From the NCBI GenBank assembly GCA_020746105.1, contig JAJGST010000022.1, positions 1,518,276 to 1,582,275 on the forward strand: a stretch of 64,000 nt of DNA. The letters are read 5' to 3'. The stretch comes from Trogon surrucura. Its lineage: Eukaryota; Chordata; Aves; Trogoniformes; Trogonidae. Below, piece after piece: positions 55,519 through 64,000 of this stretch. The notes beneath the pieces were generated by a model, which made no database searches, was not told where the DNA came from, and saw only the letters and a list, made by a program, of their open reading frames with translations. Made by a program: the position numbers and the translations under genes. Every line of letters starts with the position of its first letter. Position 1 is the first letter of the stretch.

Positions 55519-55880
55519 AGAAATCTAGACTCACTTCGAAGCCTGCTTGTGAGAACAAATTCTAACAGTTTTAAATAAGCTGTGACAGCTGGATCAATTC
55601 TTGTAGTTTGCAACTGATATCAATTTTTTAGGTTCAAGCTAAAAATCTATCTAGGTTTGATGGCCATTTATTAAAATTATCTACTATTAAGTAGTCTGTA
55701 AAATTTAATAATTTCAGTGTATTGAAATCATGCGTGAGGGTTGTTCAGACTAACAGGGAGATTCAACCATTTTTTGGGGCTATTTTTTCCTTTCCAAAAA
55801 TACAATTATGGGATTATTTGAGGAGGGAGTGCATAACCAAAAGATGTGTTCTTAAATATTCTTTCATTTAAAAAAAAAAA

Positions 55881-57151
55881 AAGAGGGATTAAAACTGAGC
55901 CTCCTTTTCTCCAGGCTAAACAACCCCAAGTCCCTGAGCCACTCCTAATAAGACTTGTTCTCTAGACTCTTCACCAGCTTCACAGCTCTTCTTTGGACCT
56001 GCTCCAGCACCTCAATGTCTTTCTTGTAGTTAGGGGCCCAAAACTAAACACAGTGTCCTGGGTTTAGCTAAAAACCCAGTCCTGTTTAGTGACTTTTGCT
56101 TTCCAGTTTAGTGTCTTCTAAAAGGCTGCACTTTCTGAAGTCAGCAGCATGCTTTTGCAGACAGTGTGTGCTACTGGCAGTGATAACACCTGATGTTTAC
56201 AGTCACTGCCTGGGACTGGTGTGCAGAAAGGCTCTTGCTGATACTTATTCCTCTAGTGACCAAGGCCACTGCTGGCTCTTGGGTGCCACGCTGGGGGTGC
56301 CGGGTAGTAAGAGGGGGGCACAAGGAAGCAAAAGGTGGCACCTCCGGGGGGTAACAGACAGGACAGGTGACCAACGAGAGTATTCCATCCCATATACGTC
56401 ATATCCAGTATAAATTGAGTGATCACGAGAGTTTTGTCCCTTTTTTGCTTTTTGTTCGCCCTTTTTCTGCAATGGCCGGTGTCCAGAGAGGACTCCATCT
56501 GACCTCCTGCTTTTGATCCGGATCCTGAGTTCCCGAATCCAGCTCCCTGTATCCAGCTCCTGCTGCTGCTGAGCCTGGGGCTTCCCCAGTGCCTCCTGCT
56601 CTGCAGCACCAGTGGTGATTTCTATCGGGGGAGGGAGTCGGGTTTGATATCGGGCTACTATCTATAGTTGTATATAATTCTTTACTTTTATCGTTTTACC
56701 ATTATTCCCATTATTTTCATTAAAGCTGTTCTAGTTTTTTTCCTCCTCTAATCCGTAAGTCTCTCTGCCTCATTCCCTTTTCTCTTCCCGTTTGGGAGGA
56801 GGGGGGAAGAGTGGGTTAGAGAGCGTCTGCCCGTGTTAGTGGCTGGCCCAGCCCTAACCCGCGACACACAGTATTCAAGGTGTGGCCACACCAGTGCCAA
56901 GTAAAAGGCACGATCACTTCACTAGTCCTGCTGGTCATACTATTTCTGATACACTCAGCTGTTGACCAACACCCCCGGGTCCTTTTCCACCAGGCAGCTT
57001 TCCAGCCACTCTTCCTCAAGCCTGTAGGACTGCATGGGGTGGCTGTGATCCAAGTGCAGGACCTGACACTTAGCCTTGCTGAACCTCATACAACTGGCCT
57101 TAGCCCATCCAGCCTGTCCAGATCTCTGTAGAGCCTTCCTACACTCAAGCA
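55881..57151 (-). mobile_element. CR1 fragment split by an LTR (mirror of 20471)
   Basis: This is the right-arm copy. The CR1 is interrupted by the LTR at 56054-56866. One T of a T-run differs from the left arm near 56905, shifting the local frame. Confidence 0.8.
56054..56866 (+). mobile_element. Solo LTR, 813 bp (mirror of 20756)
   Basis: TGTCCTGGGTTTAGC to CCCGCGACA, flanked by CACAG at 56049-56053 and 56867-56871. It has the TATA-like CAGTATAAATTGAG and TCATTAAAGC. Confidence 0.85.
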
Positions 57152-58131
57152 GATCATAGAATCGTAGAATCATAGAATTGTCAGGGTTGGAAGGGACCTT
57201 AAAGATCATCTAGTTCCAACCCCCCTGCCATGGGCAGGGACATCTCCCGCTAGATCAGGCTGCTCAGAGCCCCATCCAGCCTGGCCTCAAAAACTTCCAG
57301 GGATGGGGCTTCCACCACCTCTCTGAGCAACCTCAACACTCTCACCCCACTTGGTGTCATCTCCAAACTTACTGAGGGTGCACTGAATCACAGTATCATA
57401 GAATCATGGTTTGGGATGGAAGGGGCCTTAAAGACACTACACAAGATTGCTCAAAGCCTCATCCAATCTGGCCTTGAATACTTCCAGGGATGGAACATCC
57501 ACAACCTCTCTGGGAAACCTGTTCCACTGCCTTACCACCCTCACGGTGAAGAATTTCTTCCTTGTATCCAATCTAAATCTACACTCTTTCAGTTTAAAGC
57601 CATTACCCTTGTCCTATCACCACATGCCCTTGTAAAAAGTCCCTCTCCAGCTTTCTTTAGGTACTGGAAGGATAACTGATAAAGATTTTTAACAGAACTG
57701 GCCTCAATACTGAGCCTTGGGGAACACCACTTTTGACCAGCTGCCAGCTGGATTTAACTCCATTCACCACCACTCTTTGGGCCAGGCAATCCAGCCAGTT
57801 TTTCACCCAGCAAAGAGTACGCCCATCTAAGGCACGAGCAGCCAGTTTTTTCCAGGAGAATGCTGTGGAAAATGGTGTCAAAGGCTTTACAAAAGTCCAG
57901 GTAGACAACATCCACAGAATCACAGAATCACACAGCCATCCCCTCATCCACCAAGCGGGTCACCTTGTTATAGAAGGAGATTAGGTTAGTCCAGCAGGAC
58001 CTGCCTTTCATAAACCTATGCTGAATGAACTTGATCACATGATTGTCCTGTACGTACTGTGCGATGGCACTCAAGATGATCTGCTCCTAGCACCGAGGCC
58101 AGGCTGTCGGGCCTCCTGGGCTGACATTCCC
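57152..58131 (-). mobile_element. CR1 fragments, mosaic (mirror of 19490)
   Basis: This is the right-arm copy. The A-run near 19772 is one base shorter here, so the local reading frames differ between arms. Confidence 0.75.
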
Positions 58132-59247
58132 ACTGGGAGAGGTCCTGTAACAATTAGTCAAATGCTTTGCTGTGAAGGGGTGAGGAGTTACCAATCACCT
58201 TGTTTCAAGTCAGTCCATTGTCTCAAGTAGCAGAGACTAGGTGGTAAGCTCCTGGACTATCCAGGGAACTGATGGCTAGGCCCACTGGCTCTACACACAA
58301 GCACAGCCCTTATACCCAGGTACACCACAATTATAACTATAATTCCCTTCCTATATAACAATTATAAATTAAATTCCACAGAATTTACCATAGGTGGTAT
58401 GGGGGTCGCTTTAGTGGATTTTGCAATGTGCATGCATCTCCTTTATGAATTAAATGGAGGCTCCCACTTTCATTTTGTACTGGCCACACGTCTAATAATT
58501 ATTTTGGATGTCTGTCAACCTAGTCTTGAGAGAAATTACTGTACCCAAAGGTGAAAAACCCTTCTACCATTTCTAGTACCTTGAGCAAGTATTCCTCTGT
58601 AAACAATATCGGAAAGAATATGAAGCAAAATAATGACTGATGTTTGAATTAACAGTGAAGCTTTCAAAATGTAAAACTATATCTACATGAAAAACTGTGT
58701 TGTCCTAAATAAAACTGGTGTTATTTCATTCTTACAACATAGACCAAAATAATAGCAATAAAAACCCCTGTGAAACTGTATCGCCTTTATGTGACATGGT
58801 TTTGACAGCAGAATCAGGGAGGGGGCTGCAGGGGGGCTTCTGTGAGAAGAGAACAGGAACTGCGTCCATGTTGGACAGAGTTGGTTCCAGTCAGCTCCAA
58901 GATGGAACCACCACTGGCCAAAGCGGTTTAAAACTTTTCTGAACAATTAACTTTGAAGATCACGTCCTTGAACAAAATGAGTTTACGGCAAAGTGAATGT
59001 ACACACCAATTAACCAAAACTCACATATGATTCTTGACTTACTACTTTAAAAACAAGAAAAAAATATTGAAAGCAATTGTAATGTCTGACAATTTTTTGT
59101 TTAAGTAAAGTAGTGACTGTATCCTGTGGAAAGGACCCATGCTGGAGCACTGGGTTCACACTTTTTACCTGGTGGACTTAGAAGTGTTAGGTTTACAGTT
59201 GGACTTGATGATCTTAAAGGTCTTTCCCAACCTAAATGATTCTATTG

Positions 59248-59380
59248 AAGGTGCGATAGGGACAGCAGTTGTTAGTCTGGCTTATTACTTGGTCCTGTGG
59301 CATAATGTCCAGATGACTGAAAACAGAGGCCAACAGGTAATTTGCCAGTCCCATGGACACCTCACCGGCGCCACAGTTGG
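59248..59380 (-). pseudogene. Polinton hexon-like capsid, continued (mirror of 18242)
   Basis: This is the same conserved block as in the left arm (NYLLASVFSHLDIM, VISQTNNCCPYRTF) read on the minus strand. See the entry at 18242-18374 for reasons. Confidence 0.78.
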
Positions 59381-59424
59381 ACCCAGCATCTTTTAGAGAA
59401 CTTGCAGCAAAGGTATAGCAGAGT

Positions 59425-61379
59425 ATGGCAGGGAGGCTCTACAGAGGGATCTGGATGGGCTGGATCACTGGGCCAAGGCCAATCACATGAGTTTCAATAA
59501 GGTCAAATGCCAGGTCCTGCACTTTGGCCACAACAACCCCCAGCAGCACTACAGGCTTGGGGAAGAGTGGCTGGAGAGCTGCCAGGCAGAGAGGGACCTG
59601 GGGGTGTTGATGGACAGCCAGCTGAACAGGAGCCAGCAGTGTGCCCAGGTGGCCAAGAAGGCCAACGGCATCCTGGCCTGAATCAGGAGCAGTGTAGTCA
59701 GCAGGAGCAGGGAGGTGATCATTCTCCTCTACTCGGCTTCGGTGAGGCCGCACCTCGAGTACTGTGTCCAGTTTTGGGCCCCTCACTACAAGAGGGACGT
59801 TGAGGTGCTGGAGAGAGTACAGAGGCGGGCTGCCTAGGTGGGAAAGGGCTTAGAACACAAGTCGTATGAGGAAAGGCTTAGAGATCTGGGGCTGTTTAGC
59901 CTGGAGAAGAGGAGACTGAGGGGAGACCTTATCGCTCTCCACAACTACCTGAAGGGAGGTTGTAGCGAGGCAGGGGTTGGTCTGTTCTCCCTAGTGGAAT
60001 CACAGAATCACAGAATGTTAGAGGTTGGAAGGGACCTCAAAGATCATCTAGTCCAACCCCCCTGCGGGAGCAGGACCCTACAGCAGAGCGCACAGGAACG
60101 CGTCCAGGCGGGTTATGAATGTCTCCAAAGAAGGAGATTCCACAACCTCCCTGGGCAGCCTGTTCCAGTGCTCGGTCACCCTCACAGTAAAAAAGTTTTT
60201 TCTCATATTTTTATGGAACCTCCTATGTTCCAGCTTTCACCCATTGCCCCTTGTCCTGTCAGTGGACGCCGTTGAAAAGAGCCTGTCTCCGTCCTCCTGA
60301 CACTCCCCCTTTAAATATTTATAAACATTAATGAGGTCACCCCTCAGCCTCCTCTTCTCCAAGCTAAAGAGATTCAGCTCCTTCAGCCTTTCCTCATAAG
60401 GGAGATGCTCCACTCCCTTCACCATCTTTGTGGCTCTGCGCTGGACTCTCTCCAGCAGTTCCCTGTCCTTCTTGAACTGAGGGGCCCAGAACTGGACACA
60501 ATATTCCAGATGCGGCCTCACCAGGGCAGAGTAGAGAGGCAGGAGGACCTCTCTCGACCGACTCGCTACTCCCCTTCTAATACACCCCAGGATGCCATTG
60601 GCCTTCTTGGCCACGAGGGCACATTGCTGGCTCATGGGCATCCTGCTGTCCACTAGAACCCCCAGGTCCCTTTCCCCTGCGCTGCTCTCCAGCAGGGCAG
60701 TCCCCAACCTATATAGGCACATGGGGTTATTCTTTCCCAAGTGCAAGACTCTACACTTGCCCTTGTTGAACCGCATAAGATTTCTCCCCGCCCAGCCCTC
60801 CAGCCTGTCCAGGTCTCTCTGAATGGCTGCACAGCCTTCTGGTGAGTCAACCACTCCTCCCAATTTCGTATCATCAGCAAACTTGCTGACAACATTCTCT
60901 AATCGCTCGTCCAGGTCATTGATAAATATATTAAAGAGCACCGGCCCGAGCACTGACCCCTGAGGGACCCCACTAGACACAGGCATCCAGCCAGACTCAG
61001 TCCCATTGACCACAACTCTCTGGCTTCTTCCCTTCAACCAATTAGCGACCCACCTGACTACTTGGTCATCCAGACCACACTTCCTCAGTTTACCAATGAG
61101 GATGCTGTGGGAGAGTGATAGGACGAGGGGAAATGGATTTAAATTGCACCAGGGGAGGTTCAGGTTGGGTATTAGGAAGAATTTCTTTACTGAAATGTTT
61201 GTCAGCCATTGAACAGGCTGCCCAGGGAGGTGGTTGAGTCGCCATCCCTGGAGGTGTTTAAGAGACGGGTAGATGTTGTGCTGAGGGACATGGTTTGTTG
61301 GTGTTGATAGGGCTAGGGCAAAGGTTGGACTCGATGATCTTGAAGGTCTCTTCCAACCAAAACTGTTCTATGATTCTAT
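59425..61379 (+). mobile_element. CR1 split by a second CR1 (mirror of 16242)
   Basis: A plus-strand CR1 is interrupted by a minus-strand CR1 (about 59995-61108). The inner element's frame 60237-61037 minus carries [11 protein letters not shown] and [20 protein letters not shown]. It lies inside the hexon remnant. Confidence 0.83.
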
Positions 61380-61530
61380 GATTGTTCATATTTGTGGTAT
61401 CTTTTCCATTCCCAGCTATGAATAAGTCCAGAGATGTAGGCTCCATGATAGCTAAAAGCGGAGACACTTCAAACAAATCCGGCTCAGAACTGATACATTC
61501 TTCTGAGGAGCTGTGAACAAAAGGTATCCC
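61380..61530 (-). pseudogene. Polinton hexon-like capsid, N-terminal (mirror of 16091)
   Basis: This is the same SEECISSEPDLF and AGNGKDTTNMNN blocks on the minus strand, cut by the CR1 at 61379. Confidence 0.75.
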
Positions 61531-61763
61531 TGTCAAAATATAGCCCCTTTTCTAGAAGTAGAATGGGCCCCCATTCTTTGGGTTTTCCATTTATTTTACA
61601 CCATTCAGCCTGTCTTGTTCTTTTTCTTCTTCCTGCCCTAGTCAGACTGCTGCCTGGCACCACCCATCCTATTTCTTTTAAGGGGCTGGGGTCAGCCTTC
61701 CCTCTGGGGGCATGAAGCATCTCTCTCTCTTTTAAAGCTCTTTCTTTGAATATAATCAAACCT

Positions 61764-62015
61764 TCAGACCTCCTGCTTTGCTGGCGTTTCTGGCTTGTCC
61801 GGGAGGTTCTTGGAAATGCACCCGAACACATTTGTTGCCATGTCTTGAATGATGCTTTTAACATATGGCTTAACAATTTCCAAACCCCTTTTCAAAAACA
61901 GAATGACCTTTCTAAACAGGCTATGGAATATACCTCCAGTGTCCATCCCATACATCACAGGAATGCCTTGAAAACCAGGGAGACCATTGTCAGCCTGGGC
62001 TCTGTATTAATTCAT
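61764..62015 (-). pseudogene. Polinton small virion protein remnant (mirror of 15606)
   Basis: This is the same glycine-rich, amphipathic frame, including MDTGGIFHSLFRKVILFLKR and the early stop. Confidence 0.75.
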
Positions 62016-62067
62016 GTACAAGGCCAGTTCCTCATAGTTCTTTATCACTACCTATTTGGAATGGTTT

Positions 62068-62434
62068 CTAAAATTTCAGAGACTTCTGGGTCCACAGATG
62101 CAACTTCACAGTCACCTTCACAAAGCACAGTGAGACATGATTGTTTTGGTCAGTCTTTATTTCAATGCTGATTGTGTCGATGTTCTGGCAGTTTACTGGC
62201 ACAGTGCGGTTTATCATATGTCGCTGTAACAGTCTCATTGTCATTACTGCTGGTTGGAACACAGTGCAATAGGGAAAACAAAACGTCCCCAACAAGCTAG
62301 CGCTCTACAAAGTCTGTGTAGAGGCAGAGCAAGTTAAACCCTCCAGTGATGTCTGCCACAAAGGCAGCAATCCCTGGAGAAGACCCCAAAATATGTTCTA
62401 TTTCCCCAGTTGTAGGAAAAGCGTCAAGGATTTT
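62068..62434 (-). pseudogene. Polinton penton-like C-terminal remnant (mirror of 15187)
   Basis: This is the same two frames (GGFNLLCLYTDFVER; DTISIEIKTDQNNH to VTVKLHL) on the minus strand, with the same internal stop and frameshift. Confidence 0.72.
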
Positions 62435-62540
62435 CATTCGCTTTAAGCTTTGTTTTCCTTATGACAGGATGGTAGACCAATGTCCTGGGTGGAGTTGTGT
62501 TTTTTTTTTTTTCATAGTAGCTCCTATGGTGCTACATTTT

Positions 62541-63004
62541 GGACTTGTGGTGAAAACAGTGTTGATAACACACTCATGTTTTAGCTATTGCTGAACAGTA
62601 CTTACACAACATCAAGGCATTTTCTGCTTTACACACTGCCCTGCCAGTGAGCAGGCTAGGGGCGTGCAAGAAGTTGGGAAGGAATACAGCCAGGACAGCT
62701 GACCCAAACTGACCAATGGGATATTCCATACCATATGATGTCATGCTCAGCAATAAAAACTGGGAGGGGGGGGAAGTTTGCCATTGCTTGCAGACTGGTT
62801 GGGCATTGTTTGGCTGGTGGTGAGCAGTTGCTGGGTTTTTGCATCACTTGTTTTTCTTGGTTTTTCTTTGTTGTATTTCTTTTTGTATTTTTGGTTTTTT
62901 ACTTATTCTTTATCTCAACTCACGAGTTTTGGACTTTTACCCTTCCATTCCACTGTGAGTGAGTGGCTGTGTGGTGCTTAGCTGCCAGTAGGAGTTAAAC
63001 CACA
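62541..63004 (+). mobile_element. ERVL-type LTR (mirror of 14617)
   Basis: This is the right-arm copy, with AGCAATAAAAACTGGG near 62750 and GAGTTAAACCACAACC at its end. A homopolymer in the U5-like region differs by one base from the left arm. Confidence 0.7.
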
Positions 63005-63008
63005 ACCA

Positions 63009-63190
63009 GGCTTACTGCTGGAGAGTCAGTGGCTGAAGCTTTGTTGCGGAGGTTAATAAGATTATTCATAATAAGATTGATCTCCATCAACATGGAGAGG
63101 CCTGGATAACAGCCTTTCCACAAAGTATACTGCCATGTCTTGCCCCGCAGTGCTATTTTAAAGATGGTATCTTTGTCAATGTTATTTCAG
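63009..63190 (-). pseudogene. Possible Polinton penton N-terminal fragment (mirror of 14431)
   Basis: This is the right-arm copy of the fragment that includes the 90-bp module. It carries the same tentative assignment. Confidence 0.4.
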
Positions 63191-63277
63191 ATGTGTGGGT
63201 ACTGTATTTCCGCAAGACCCACCTCCCCCTTGCCTCAGAGCTCCAGGGGTCTCACCAGCTGTGAGGTGAAGTTCGAG

Positions 63278-63529
63278 CTAGTGTTTCATGGGAAATTTCT
63301 GGCACTGGCATTGCTGCGCAGCGTGATGTAAAAACCCTTGTCTACAAGCATTCTTTTCAACATAAAATATCCCCTTGATTGCTTCATGACCATAGTCTAT
63401 TAAGCAGTACAAGAGTATCTGTCCCCTTCTCACAACCTCAGTTACTATGAAAATTTCATCCGTGAACATCTGTTCATAACCTTTCTGAAATTTCTCTTTT
63501 GTTGTATGCACCCTGACGATTCGAGCAGA
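63278..63529 (-). pseudogene. Polinton integrase C-terminal fragment (mirror of 14092)
   Basis: This is the same KFQKGYEQMF, TDEIFIVTEVV and DYGHEAIKGIFYVEK stretch on the minus strand. Confidence 0.65.
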
Positions 63530-64000
63530 GCAGAGGCACAGCTTAGTCCTTATTTTGGTTCAGTACAGCTTAGTCCTTACTTAAGTTTGTGCATATGTAT
63601 TTTACTGCATATGTTTGGTTTGGATTGATGAACCAGTGCTGGTTTTGCTATCTTTAAGCATTAAAAACAATAACCTCAGTGAAGTTATTGCTGGCACACT
63701 GACAAATGTCTCTCTGCTACTTATTGTCTTGAATATAAGAGCTGTGTGATGATATAGATGTTTGGCAAGTAAATATCTGTGCTGTGTAAAAATAGTTTCT
63801 GGCTGGTACACTTGTCTATATTTATTTTAGTGTTCAAGGGAATTGGGTTTTCATTTTAATGAATTTTTTTCCTTCCCCTCCCCCACTTCTCTTGTAGGTA
63901 GCATTGGCACTTCGTTTCAATGCCAGTTAATCCATCAAGATCACATTTGCAGCAATGGCAGTGACAAGGTGAGGTTTGCATAAAAGTTCCATTTACAAGG

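Larger units (their letters stand above)
50433..64000 (-). repeat. Right arm of large palindrome (inverted repeat)
   Basis: This is the mirror image of 13619-27188 and is cut by the window end. At the inner edge (50433) the arms share TTTACAACAC and then diverge completely. The elements in it (Polinton fragments, LTRs, CR1 nests) are the same insertions as in the left arm, with identical target-site duplications, so they predate the inverted duplication. The spacer is 23,244 bp. Confidence 0.97.

Overview
The window looks like repeat-rich, gene-poor avian nuclear DNA. CR1 LINE copies with the bird-typical (ATTCTATG)n 3' tail are everywhere. They are interleaved with endogenous retrovirus LTRs and two tRNA-derived SINEs that end in a CR1 tail, an architecture known from songbirds. 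No host protein-coding gene, rRNA or functional tRNA gene could be supported. Every recognisable coding stretch belongs to a mobile element or an endogenous virus. The density of LTR elements and the large palindrome suggest a W chromosome or another heterochromatic, ampliconic region of a passerine-like bird. That placement is inference.

Layout. 1-13618: nested repeats. These are a 1.5 kb LTR inside a duplicated segment (0.3-2.2 kb), a long CR1 on the minus strand carrying a SINE (2.2-5.0 kb), an LTR (5.0-5.8 kb), an LTR inside LTR-like DNA (6.0-7.2 kb), a triple nest CR1 > LTR > CR1 (7.6-11.2 kb) and another CR1 (11.4-12.3 kb). 13619-27188: left arm of a palindrome. 27189-50432: spacer. 50433-64000: right arm, a near-perfect reverse complement of the left arm that runs off the window end, so at least 13.57 kb per arm with a 23.2 kb spacer.

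The arms carry the same nested elements in mirror image. Both contain a degraded Polinton/Maverick (adintovirus-type) element in syntenic order: integrase C-terminus, penton-like protein, small glycine-rich virion protein and hexon-like major capsid. It has been broken by an ERVL-type LTR and by CR1 insertions.

The spacer starts exactly at the arm boundary with a 5'-truncated gammaretrovirus-like provirus (gag, pro, pol, env, 3' LTR; 27189-34977). Gag and pol carry nonsense and frameshift lesions, but env is one uninterrupted 698-codon frame. Between pol and env lie two unexplained open frames, one very cysteine-rich and one arginine-rich, in the position where complex retroviruses keep regulatory genes. 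The rest of the spacer holds a head-to-head CR1 pair, an LTR with a SINE inside it, an LTR inside an LTR with intact target-site duplications, a CR1 with both endonuclease and RT regions, and about 4 kb of AT-rich DNA in which I recognise nothing.

All boundaries were read by eye. Target-site duplications are quoted where both copies were found. Family names are by motif and architecture, not by database search.
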